This document shows, piece after piece, positions 31,470 through 44,891 of a DNA stretch of 64,000 nt (position 1 is its first letter; each line of letters opens with the position of its first letter). Source of the DNA: Proales similis (lineage: Eukaryota; Rotifera; Eurotatoria; Ploima; Proalidae); NCBI GenBank assembly GCA_019059635.1, contig JAGVRJ010000010.1:498501-562500 (forward strand). Reading direction: 5' to 3'. A program made the position numbers and the translations under genes. The notes under the pieces are model-generated. The model was not told the DNA's origin. It worked only from the letters and a program-made list of their open reading frames with translations, and searched no databases.

Positions 31470-33497
31470 ATGGATCAGAGCTCGGACGAATTAGACCAGA
31501 ACCTGTTCGACGCTGTTCTCTCCGAGGATTTTAGGTTCGTCTTGTTTGTGTGGTCCTTCTTGTTTCGCTTTGTCCCTTTAACAGTCTGCATTTCTCTTCT
31601 TGTCGCTCACTTAGGGAGGCGTCGTTTCTTCTGAGCATAGGCGCCGATCCGAATCGCATTCTCGCCGATCAGGGAGGCGTGGCGCCGTTCCACATCGCAG
31701 TCGGCCTCGATCAAGATTTGAAGTTCACCCGTTTGTTTTTGAACCATCGCGCCAATGTGAACCTGAAGAGCAGCCGAGAGGGCTGGACGCCCCTGCACGT
31801 GTGCGCATGCTGGAACAAGCACGAGTCGCTTAAATTGCTTTTGCTGAGCAAAGCGGACGCCAACATTCGCGACAAGCAACAGAGACGAGCGATCGAGGTG
31901 GCCAAGGCCAACCACTCAATTGAATGTGTGAGAGCTCTCTCCGAGTTCATGGGCGTTCATGCGCCCATAGCCGAACCGGAGCCCGAAGAGGAAAAAGCGA
32001 AAGAAGAAGAAGAAGCGGACGATTACGAAGAAGAACGCGAGCAGCAGCAACAGTCGGCCCAAATAAATAGAGAGAATCTGGAAGAGCTGATCAGCAAACT
32101 GATCGACACCAAACTGGCGCAAATTCAATCAAGCCCGAAGAGCTCGCCGCCGGTGCGCACCGACACCTACGAGACGATCAGAGAAACCAACGAGGTGAGG
32201 TCGGCAGAGAGCAAGGAAACTCAGACAAGAGCGAGGCTGCTCAAAGTCAGAGGCATAATAAACAAGCGCGATCTGAATGTGCTTCGCGTTTGCGAGCCGG
32301 TCGGTCGGAGCGGAGAGATGATCAGCAAATTCAAAGATTGGATCAGCGACAAGCTCACAAGCCCCAAACGAGCGTGCAGCCTGTCAGTCGGTCAACAAGC
32401 GAATGCCGAGCTCTATTCAACAGTGCGTGCTCGCTCCTGTTCGAGACAACGAGGCATAGTCGAAGAGCTGGACAGGCAGACAACCAACAGCCGCATTCAG
32501 CAAGTGACCGGAATGCTGTCCGGCGAAGCGAACTGGTTCCGCACTGAGAGCGCGCACAACTGCGACCTGATCACAGCCGACGAGGACTCGCCCGATCAAA
32601 CGATTTACTCGTTCAAGACGGCCGAGGAAGGCTCCGAGCATGAGCAGACGTTGGCCGAGTCGCTTGAGCAACAGCTCGAAAGACTCCACCTGGAGGCGGG
32701 CTACTCAAGAGAGTTGGCCGCCAGGATCTTCAATCAGCTCGACATGACACAGGCCAGTGATGTGCTGGTGCACAACATGCTCGAGTCGTTTGCTACCGGC
32801 GCCCAACAGCTGAGAGAGGGCCGAGTAAAGTCCGCGTTCAACTATATATTGATCGACCCGCGATGCTCCCGCAATCTTCCGCTCAGGGCCAAGAGCGGCC
32901 TTGCACCGGACGAAGCATTTAATCAATTTGTAAAGTCAATATTCTACATCGGCAAGGGAAGCAGGGCCAGACCGTACGCCCATTTGTACGACGCGCTCAA
33001 GCACTGGAGCGGACCGGAACGGAACAAAAAAATGCCGGCTGCGTTCGCTCCCAATCGCAACTCGCCCCAAGCCGACCGCTCAGTGAAAGTAAGTACTCGA
33101 TGCAACGACGTGCTGTCCTGACAAGTTGAGAACATCTGCTGATTGAGAAGCTTTCGAAAAAAATCCAGCGAATCGTGGACATTTGGGCCGACGGCCAAGG
33201 CGTGGTGTCACTTCACTGCTTCCAGGGCGTAGTTGCGTCCGAGGCCTACACCCGAGAGGCCGCGATGATCGACGCGATCGGTGAGAACGCTGAAAAGTTA
33301 AATTGCGGTTCGAGTCTAATCTCATCTTGTCGACAGGTCTGCAGCAGCTGAGCAACATGAAAAGGGGAAACTACTACGGCGCGGCCAAGCAATGGTCGGA
33401 GAAGAGAAAGCACGAGCTCGGTTGCGTCTTGCTCCACAGAGCCTGCCGCATATTTTTGGCCGAAGGCGAACGGCAAATTCAGCCCAAGGATCTCTAA
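31470..33497 (+). CDS. ANKLE1-like ankyrin-repeat GIY-YIG endonuclease
   Basis: Four exons: 31470-31534, 31615-33088, 33151-33280 and 33337-33497. They sum to 1830 nt (609 aa). The first in-frame ATG is at 31470. The N-terminus has two to three ankyrin repeats (GGVAPFHIAVGLDQD, EGWTPLHVCACWNKHESLKL). A Glu-rich disordered middle follows. The C-terminus is a GIY-YIG nuclease: FNYILIDPRCSRNLPLRAK, SIFYIGKGSRARPYAHLYDA, GQGVVSLHCFQGVVASEAYT, and MKRGNYYG with the catalytic Asn. ANKLE1 cuts DNA, including chromatin bridges late in cell division. Vertebrate ANKLE1 has a LEM domain between the ankyrins and the nuclease; I do not recognise one here. Confidence 0.85.
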
Positions 33498-34782
33498 TCG
33501 CTTTTCTCCCTCACCACCGCCAATTATTTCTCCTTTTCCTTTTTTTTTTATCAGCAATTTATTTAGTTTAAGCAAATAAATTGGTTTTTGTTCAATCATG
33601 CGATCAAGTTCAGTCGCATCACCCTTAACAGCACCAGGCTAATGAGAGAAATTCTCATTTAATTGACGATTCCCCAAAGACCGGACGAAACGAAGGAAGT
33701 GCACAATCGACTGCATGTAATCAGTGGTATCTTGCGCTCGCTTGTTGGCACAACTCTTCAGGCAGGGGGGGGGGGAATGTGGCAGTCGCGATCGAAAGGT
33801 CGCACAAGACGACGCACAAAACAAAACCCGGCCGTGCGGTTTGCTGCTTTATGCTTGAACTTATCGATGCATTGCCGAAATGAATTGCTTGCCGACTGCA
33901 AGTTGCCTGTCTGCAATTAGCTTCTTCCACTTTGGATTGAATAGGGCTAGATTACAGAAATACCATGAATGACGCCACATTCATTGCCCGCCTTCCCGAC
34001 GCAGACGCACAGAGCGCATACGGGCGATCCGAAAGTGTTTTGAAAAGCAAAAGCATTTGAGCACCAGTACCAAAGTCAATGCAGCTGCCTCGTCTACCAG
34101 ATGAAACACGAGCGGCCCTCAGCCAGAAGAAGAAGAAGAAGGAGAAAAAGAAGAAGAAACAGGCAAGTGGAAACTGACTGAGGTTAGCTGACGCATGAGT
34201 GATCTGACGATTAATAAACTGAGTAGACGAGCGCACAACCAATTTCCTTGTGTTCAAACTGGCTTTGTTCAATTGGAGTTGAACGAACAAAGCCAGCTTG
34301 AGCAGCGCGAGTAGACAGTCGAGTGAATTTTAAAATGCGAGAGAAGATAATAAATGAATGAGTCGGCGGCAGCGAGCAGTTCAACACAGAAAGGATGCAA
34401 GACGGAGAAGTTGCTCATGCCTGCAACATGCGGCTATTTGCCTACGAAGCTTTTATTCGAATTCAGTGTTTCAATCAACGCCCTTATTAATATTGATAGG
34501 CGCTCGTAAATGAATTTATTGCGCTCAAACGAGATCGCTACGATCAACACACACACACACACAGACAGAGAAATGAACGCAGAAATGCTTTAGTTCGCGC
34601 CTCTTTCATTTGCTCGGGTTGAGAGCCGCTCTTGCTTGCTCGCTCGTTTTCTCCGTTGCTCACATTTGACAACAACACGATTTAGAAGGCAGTGGGGAGC
34701 AGTGCGATTAGGACAAAGGATAGGAACAGACAGAGCGCAGATTTGCATAGTGGAGACCGGTCAGTGGGACCTCGCGACACGA
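33498..34782. other. Non-coding gap
   Basis: About 1.3 kb after the ANKLE1-like gene. An AATAAA near 33576 probably ends that transcript. A G run (about 33767-33775), GAA-rich tract (34121-34160) and CA repeat (34549-34562) are the visible features. No gene recognised. Confidence 0.5.
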
Positions 34783-35324
34783 ATGGACATGGGACTGAGT
34801 CTACAAAGAAATCAAAAAGTTCAGCTCAGTGAAATGGAACTCAATTTACTGACGGCGGCCACCAATCTGAGCCGTTCCAAACTGAGGAAATGGCATCGAG
34901 GTAGGAATTGGTTTTTATTTTACAACAGTCGCCGCACTCAGACCACTCTCGACTTTGAGGTTTCGTTTTCGACTGCCCGACTGGCAAGATAAGCCGAGAG
35001 GCGTTCGTTCACATCTACGAGCAAATGTTTCCGCGCGTTCGCTCGATCATGTTCGCCGACATGATATTCGAGCTGTTCGATGCGAGCCGGAGCGAAGAGC
35101 TCGACTTTAAAAGCTTCATGATCGTGTGCAGTTTGACTTCAATGGGCAAGTCGATGCGGCACTTGTGTCAGTTTCTGCAGAGCGCCGCCGGAGTGAGGGC
35201 GCTCTTGGACGAACATGAGCGAATCAAAGTGTTCAACGCAATCCAGCTACTCTACGACGGAGTGCCACCGAAAAGAAATTCCCGGCCCGAGCTCAAGAGA
35301 GCAGTCGCCAGCATTTCTCATTGA
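34783..35324 (+). CDS. Degenerate neuronal calcium sensor / EF-hand family protein
   Basis: Two exons, 34783-34900 and 34960-35324, sum to 483 nt (160 aa). The order AATNLSRSKLRKWHRGFVFD-CPTGKISREAFVHIYEQMFP, then FADMIFELFDASRSEELDFK and SFMIVCSLTSMGK, follows EF-hands 1 and 2 of the recoverin/NCS/KChIP family. The second loop (DASRSEELDFKS) lacks the central Gly and the final Glu, so calcium binding there is doubtful. No clear third or fourth hand follows. Family members are about 190 aa, so this copy is shortened. If translation begins at the next ATG (34789) the protein starts Met-Gly, but without a full myristoylation consensus. It might be a regulator that has lost calcium sensing, or a decaying paralogue. 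Confidence 0.6.
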
Positions 35325-35753
35325 CTTGTCTCTCCCTTTTTTGGGCTCTCTGAGAACCGAACGGATGCCAACCGGACTTGCACCGTGCTGCTGTTTCAAA
35401 CTCCTGTTTCAAACCGTTTTTAAATGCGAATAAACGCTTTTAAACGGAAGCCGCTTGAGCGCTCAGACAAACGCGTTCGTTCATTCGTCGGCGTTTGAAA
35501 TTAATTCAAGCTCCTCTCATAATTTGAAGTAAATTTTCATTATAATTACGAACAAACGCTCGTATTTGGCTTTCTCGTCGTTGCCTCGCATCGAGCTTCA
35601 CGTGAACCGATGCTTAAAGGCTCAAGACGAGAGGAACGCAGTTTTACAGACCGGCCATTATGGCACTGCCCACGCCCCCACAGTGAATAATTCGAATAGA
35701 GATCGAATAGAGTCATAATTCATGCGGCGCCCTCTGCTTGCCTCTAGATCATC
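35325..35753. other. Non-coding gap
   Basis: About 430 bp holding the 3' end of the calcium-sensor-like gene (AATAAA near 35430) and the upstream region of the Chk2 gene. Nothing else recognised. Confidence 0.5.
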
Positions 35754-37675
35754 ATGAACGAGGCCAAGCTCAACGAGCCGTTCAAACAGACACAGACTCA
35801 GACTCAGATAGTGAGCGAACTGGATGGAATCGATACGGACGAGTCAGACTTGGCGCTCGGCGATAAGCTAGACGAACTCGTCTGGGCTCGACTGCTTCCC
35901 TTGCAGGCCTGCTTTCCTCCCATAGGTTGGACTGCTGTTTAATGCTGCCTGTTGAGAAAGAAATCGAATCTCGCTCGCCAACAGATTTATTCAAAGAGGA
36001 GACCACGTTCGGTCGACGTCCCGACTGCGATGTCAACTTGTCGAGCGTGAAATCAGACCATTGTCTGCCATCTGCCTACAGCAACCTTCACTTTAAAATA
36101 AAACGAGTAAGAGACAGCCGACACACGCCCAAATGAACTCGCAGCTCTACTCGCCAAACGAAAGGAGTTCTCGGTGAAGACCGGCTCGCACGCTCTGCTT
36201 CAGGACCAGAGTTCGAACGGAACATTTGTGAACGGCGAGAAATTAGGTTTCACTCGCTGCCTATCTGCTAGTGGTCGACGGCCACTCAGAATGTTGAAAA
36301 AAGGAAAAGGACGCGTGCAAGCATTGAAAAACAACGCCGAGATCGCCCTGTCCAAAAAAGAGAACAAGGCGTTCATCTTCATCGATTTGAGCCTGAACGA
36401 AGACGCACTGCTGCCCGACGAGCTGCGCAAGAAGTACACGTTCACCAAAGTGCTCGGAGTGTAAGTAGGCGCCGATCGGCCACAAGCCCGTCGCCCTTCT
36501 AACAAAGCTGTCTAGCGGCGCGTATGGCGAAGTTCGCCTCGCCTACGAAAAGGACACGTGCGAAAAGTACGCGATCAAAATCATCTCGAAGAAAAAGTTC
36601 ACTATGAACGGGCGAAATCAAATGGTGATTACCAGCTTTTCTAAATCAAGCAGAGCTCGGCACTCAAAACTCGCCGAATAGAACTTGAACAAACAGATCG
36701 TGTCCGAAGTTGAGATACTTAAACGGCTGCAGCACGTAAGCTCGCACCCTCTCTGTCTTATCCTCGACCTCTTATCTCTCTCGTAGCCCTGCGTGATCCG
36801 AATCAAAGAAGTGGTGGACTCAGCCGACGCGGTCTACATTGTGCTTGACCTGTAAGTTGATAATCGATAATTCTGCTTCTGCTCTGCTCAACTGCTGAGC
36901 TGAAGGGTCGAGGGAGGCGAGCTGTTCGATCAAGTGGTCAAAATTGGCCGATACGATGAGGCGACCGCCAAACTGCTCTTTTATCAGATGGTGCTCGCCG
37001 TAAAAGTAATTCATTCATTTCTCAAAATGCTGCCACGTTTTGGCTAATCGACGAATGCTCGGACAGTACTTGCACGATCAGGGAATAAGCCATCGCGACT
37101 TGAAGCCAGAGAACATTCTGCTCTGCTCTTCGACAGAGAACGAGACGCTGATCAAAGTGACCGACTTTGGCCTCTCCAAGTTCTTCGACTCCGGCTCAAT
37201 GATGAAAACGTTCTGCGGCACGCCCAACTACCTCGCGCCCGAAGTGCTCCTTACCAGAGGCGAGGGCACCTACACGAACAAAGTGGACAACTGGAGTCTG
37301 GGAGTGCTGTTGTACATTTGCTTGGCCGGCTATCCGCCGTTCAACGACGAGAATCCCAATCTGAGTCTGGAGACTCAAATAAAACAGGCGATCTACTCGT
37401 TTCCGTCCGAAGACTGGTCCGGCGTGTCCAAAGAGGCCAAGGACGTGATCAAGCGCTTAATGTGCGTCGATCCCAACAAACGCGCCACTTTGGAGCAGAT
37501 TCTTCAACACAAGTGGATCAGCGACGACCTTGAGATGAAGGCCAAAGCAGACAAGCTCATGGGCTTGCAGACGCAATCATCGACGGAGCCAAACGGCACG
37601 AGCGAGAAGCGACCCATTCCCAGCTCGGACGATAGTCAATCCGATCCGACAAGCAAAAAAACCAAACAAATTTGA
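35754..37675 (+). CDS. CHEK2: Checkpoint kinase 2 (FHA domain plus Ser/Thr kinase)
   Basis: Nine exons: 35754-35925, 35985-36106, 36165-36246, 36304-36460, 36516-36624, 36682-36735, 36787-36851, 36906-37005 and 37067-37675. They sum to 1470 nt (489 aa). The N-terminus has a small TQ cluster (TQTQTQ), as expected for ATM phosphorylation. The FHA domain has [26 protein letters not shown] and NNAEIALSK. The kinase has [59 protein letters not shown] and [10 protein letters not shown]. The C-terminus ([18 protein letters not shown]) looks like a nuclear localisation signal. Chk2 is activated by ATM after DNA double-strand breaks and halts the cell cycle. The domain order and intron-spliced FHA fit Chk2 closely. 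Confidence 0.93.
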
Positions 37676-38003
37676 CTCGATTGCTGCCGTTGTTTTCCTT
37701 TTATCTTAATTCGGGTCCTTAATCCTGGTCATCAAATTTCAAAATAATTTCCATTTCTCAGTCCGAGCTATCGCGCTCCGGACGCTTCAAATTTGTACTC
37801 AAATTGCCAAGTCAGCATCGACCGTCTATCTATTTCGCATGTTTTTTGTTTAAATGGTTTGCTGCTTTGAATAAACTGATTGATGCCTGCTTGCATGCCC
37901 TTGGCAGGGTTTCGAATGGTCTGCCTGGTTTGAATTTGAAGACGAAGACGTTCGAGCGAATCAAACGTTTCATTATTTGGCTTTAGACGAATTGAACTGA
38001 AGA
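37676..38003. other. Non-coding gap between Chk2 and GST omega genes
   Basis: About 330 bp, T-rich in the left half (3' flank of Chk2). No regulatory element or gene recognised. Confidence 0.5.
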
Positions 38004-38889
38004 ATGTCCAACGAGCTGGCCTATTCAAGCGGATCAGAGTTCCCGCCTCTCACCGATGGCCTTCTCCGCCTCTACAGCATGAGATTCTGTCCGTACGCTC
38101 ATCGAGTTAGACTTGTGCTTATGGCCAAAAACGTCAAGTAAGACGCCAAGTCGCTTGGTGGTCGGCCACCGCTTTAAATCGTTTCAGATTCGAAGTGATC
38201 AACATAAATCCGAAGAAGAAGCCCGAATGGTTCCTAAAGCTCAATCCGATCGGAGTCGTGCCCTGCATTCAATTGAACGAGAACGACGTGATCTACGAGT
38301 CGCAGATAATCAGCGAATATCTGGTGAGTGCGTCATTCCGTCCAACCTGCTTTCGAGCAGCCGAGTCAGTGAGGGAAACGCTTTCGTCTAGGACTCGGTT
38401 TATGGAGAAGAGCGGCTGTTCCCGTCCGAGCCGTTGGTCAAGGCGCGTCACCAAATGCTCATCGACGGCTTTCAGCGCGTGGCTGCGTTGATATTCAAAG
38501 GTCTGAAGTTCAAGGACGCCGAAGCGTTCAATGAAATCAGCAAGATACTGGACAACTACGAGAAAGCGCTGGAGGGCGACTATTTCGGCGCATCTCGGCT
38601 CGGCATTGTCGATCTCATGATCTGGCCCTGGTTCGAGAGATTCACAAGCATCAAGAGTCTGACCAACTACGAAATAGACGCCAAAAGATTTCCAAAACTG
38701 GCCAAATGGTGCAAGCGCATGCTGAAGCTAGACGCGGTCAAAGCCACTCTCACGAACGAAGAGCACATGCTCGAGTACCAGAAGGCGCTTTTAAAGAACG
38801 ATCCTGATCCGGACATTGGCTTGGAAAAGCCCGAGCCTGCAGAGAGTGCGTCAAGCGAAGCCACTGCTCCGGCTGCTGAGTCAACCTGA
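38004..38889 (+). CDS. Omega-class glutathione S-transferase
   Basis: Three exons, 38004-38137, 38188-38323 and 38392-38889, sum to 768 nt (255 aa). The N-terminal thioredoxin-like domain has [18 protein letters not shown]. Its CPYA cysteine is the catalytic residue of omega-class enzymes, which reduce dehydroascorbate and other substrates rather than conjugate with a Tyr/Ser site. [20 protein letters not shown] binds glutathione in the family. The C-terminal helical domain includes [12 protein letters not shown]. The tail is acidic and Ala/Ser-rich. Length is close to the usual 240 aa. Expected to be cytosolic. Confidence 0.92.
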
Positions 38890-39461
38890 GTCAAACTAAT
38901 TGAATCTGGCGGTGCTTCTCTCCTCCGAGTTGCGCTGGCAAATGAGAATGAATTAGTTTACTTTTCCTAAACTGTTTGTGTTGTTTATGTCTAATTGTGT
39001 TTGCCGAAATGGCAGCAGCAGAGCTGCTCGACTTTTAACCACTCCGGCCGGCTCCTTGGTGCGATCGAGTGGTTAGACCAACTCCTTAGTGCAATCAACT
39101 CGAGCTGATTCGTTTGCGATCGCGTTCAGATGGCATCGATTTTTGCTCTGACTGAAGCAATGCATTTAAAAATTTGTTTGCTTTTCGCTTGTTTGCTTCA
39201 CAGCCTTGCAGGTATAATAATATGCAAAGTAAACCAAGTGGTGTTGATGGCAATCGAATTTCGCGTTTCTGGCAAAAAAATAAGCCTCGGCCGCCTTGAT
39301 TGGAGAAAATTCGCTTAAACTGAGAAGAAAAGAGGAGGGAGCGAGGAGAGGAAGCAAGTCATGAGCGAAACTGGGACCGGGCCATTGACGTCATAGCTGC
39401 TCAAAGCGCTGTGTGCTGTTCAAGTAGAAATCGACACCTGAACCGAACAAAATTTGGTTGC
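38890..39461. other. Non-coding gap
   Basis: About 570 bp. An ORF at 39130-39318 begins with a hydrophobic stretch but is short and ends without similarity to anything I know. It is not called. Confidence 0.45.
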
Positions 39462-41162
39462 ATGAACATGAGAGGCACCCGTGCGATGGCGAACGGTTCA
39501 ACTAGACGCAATGAAACGGCTACGAGACCGACCGAAGTGAAGAGCAGCTTTAAATTCTTGCGCAAATTCAGGCCTAGTTTGGCTGGCAGCTTTGCGTCAC
39601 CGTCGTTGAAATCAAGTCGCAATTCATTATCAACGTTGACAAAGCCAGACCACATCAAACAGAACAATTCAAGCGGCCTGAGCTCATCGTCGGCGTCGCA
39701 CAGCAGCTACGAGGACTCGAGCAGAGCAGTCTTGAAATGGTCAAATCAGCTGCAGGACAAGAGCGATAAAATGACCAGAGCGACCATTTTGGAAAGAGAA
39801 GCAAGCTCGTTCAGTATTCGACTCCAGTACGATGATGTGAAGAAGAAGGGTCGCATGGCGACTCCCCACGTCTACTTGGCCATGGAAGAGAGCGCTCAAG
39901 CGGTCACTGGCCTAAGTCGCGAGTCCAATCTCATTCTCGACTCTTTCCTCAACACCGCATTGCCAGTGCAAGAGACAGAAGAGAGCGTCTATCAAACGCT
40001 GCATAATCCACGTGAGGCGAATGTCTACTCCGATCTAACGTTGCCCAACGCCACTCAGAGTCAAAACAGGCTAAAGCAGGTCAGAAGCAAATTGTTCGTC
40101 GCTCGCTCGTTTGCCAACTTGTCAAGCAGTCGACGAGAGAATAAAGAGGCCGAGTCGGAGCACATCGATGCGGAGCTGAGAAAAGCCGAGTCGCTGAGTT
40201 TTCTCAACACGGACGACAATCAGTCGGCGCCGGTCAAATTTGACAAGGGCGCGCTGAGCAAGAAAGGCAGAAAGAGGCTGGAGCTCGAAGTGAAGCTCTT
40301 TCCCTTCTGTGTGCTGACCGACTTGAAAATAGGCGAGGGAGAGTTCGGCGAGACATTCCAGGCGTACAGATACGACTTGGGCGCGCCGGTGAAAATAGCG
40401 GCCAAACGCTTGAAAAACTTCAAGAGCCGCCAAGCGCAGCAGAGCTTTTTCAGCGAAGTTGCCGTTCTCTCGCTGCTCACTCGGCACGCCAACATAATCG
40501 AGTTCATGGGCGTGCACTCGGCGGACGGACGCGAATACCTCATATTCGAGTATGCGCAGAACGGCGACCTCAAACGCCTGCTGGACCAGTTCAGGAAGAA
40601 CATCAGACGCGAGGTGAGCCTGAGCGAGTTCTTCAAATGCAAAATAGGCTACGAGATCGCGGCCGGCATGGAATATCTTGAACAGCGCGAGATTGTGCAC
40701 AAAGACCTCGCCGCCCGCAACGTGCTGCTCGACGTCGACTACACCTGCAAGATTGCCGACTTTGGCTTTTGCAATGTGGAGCTCATGACCAAGCGGCCCA
40801 TCAGATGGATGGCGCCCGAAGCGTTCAATAAGCATCTATTTACAAGCGCCTCGGACGTCTGGTCGTTTGGCGTTCTACTCTGGGAAGTGTACACTCACGG
40901 TCTGCTGCCGTACCCGGGCATGACTGACGACGAGGTGATCGGCCGGGTCAATCAGTGCTACCGCTTGTACAAGCCGCACGGCTGTCCCGTCCAGATCTAC
41001 GCCGTCATGCAGTCGTGCTGGAAAGAGTTCAAGAGGGCGAGGCCCAAGTTCTCGCAGCTCAAGGCCAAATTCAGGGATTTGTGCATCGCTCACAGCTCTA
41101 GTCCGAGCTCTTCGACGCCCGCTGCTGCTTCGTCACATCAATCTCATCAAATGTGTAAATAA
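39462..41162 (+). CDS. Intronless protein tyrosine kinase-like gene without receptor ectodomain
   Basis: A single 566-codon ORF from the first ATG. Residues 1-280 are Ser/Thr-rich with several Tyr motifs (ESVYQTL, ANVYSDLTLP). The kinase domain follows: GEGEFGETFQAYRYDL, Lys in IAAKRLKN, the alpha-C Glu in FFSEVAVL, IVHKDLAARNVLLD, ADFGF, RWMAPEAF and SDVWSFGVLLWEVYTHG. HxDLAARN and the RWMAPE segment place it with tyrosine kinases of the receptor type. There is no signal peptide, TM helix, SH2 or SH3. The DFG to APE stretch is only 15 residues and has no Tyr, so normal activation-loop autophosphorylation seems absent. It may be a retrogene or a truncated receptor kinase. The stop codon overlaps an AATAAA at 41158-41163. 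Confidence 0.75.
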   Translation: MNMRGTRAMANGSTRRNETATRPTEVKSSFKFLRKFRPSLAGSFASPSLKSSRNSLSTLTKPDHIKQNNSSGLSSSSASHSSYEDSSRAVLKWSNQLQDKSDKMTRATILEREASSFSIRLQYDDVKKKGRMATPHVYLAMEESAQAVTGLSRESNLILDSFLNTALPVQETEESVYQTLHNPREANVYSDLTLPNATQSQNRLKQVRSKLFVARSFANLSSSRRENKEAESEHIDAELRKAESLSFLNTDDNQSAPVKFDKGALSKKGRKRLELEVKLFPFCVLTDLKIGEGEFGETFQAYRYDLGAPVKIAAKRLKNFKSRQAQQSFFSEVAVLSLLTRHANIIEFMGVHSADGREYLIFEYAQNGDLKRLLDQFRKNIRREVSLSEFFKCKIGYEIAAGMEYLEQREIVHKDLAARNVLLDVDYTCKIADFGFCNVELMTKRPIRWMAPEAFNKHLFTSASDVWSFGVLLWEVYTHGLLPYPGMTDDEVIGRVNQCYRLYKPHGCPVQIYAVMQSCWKEFKRARPKFSQLKAKFRDLCIAHSSSPSSSTPAAASSHQSHQMCK

Positions 41163-41163
41163 A
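41158..41163 (+). terminator. AATAAA poly(A) signal overlapping the stop codon of the tyrosine kinase gene
   Basis: The reading frame ends AAA TAA and continues with A, so the hexamer contains the stop. Cleavage 10-30 nt downstream would fall inside the end of the LARS2 coding region on the other strand. Confidence 0.6.
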
Positions 41164-41186
41164 CCAGTCAATTGCGGCAATGAGTT

Positions 41187-44719
<3,533 letters not shown>

Positions 44720-44891
44720 GGCTAAGAATCTCAGTCGATAGGTAGGAAATCGAGTTGGAGAGCTGACTACCGCCACTCTGCGCTGCGCTTGGTTTTGATT
44801 TTGTTCGCTTTATTAGATTCAAACTCAGCCAAGTAGCAAAGTGGCGATGAATGGAAGAAACTTAACAAGAATGATAGGCACATGCGAAGCT

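Noticed and set aside
34636-34782. Upstream part of a frame overlapping the first calcium-sensor exon
   Set aside because: It starts at a non-ATG codon and its sequence has no family resemblance. The conserved frame begins at the ATG at 34783.
39130-39318. ORF with a hydrophobic, signal-peptide-like start and a GTATAA donor-like site, upstream of the tyrosine kinase
   Set aside because: Splicing it to the kinase frame would give an ectodomain of only about 100 residues with no TM helix. I found no convincing acceptor in phase.
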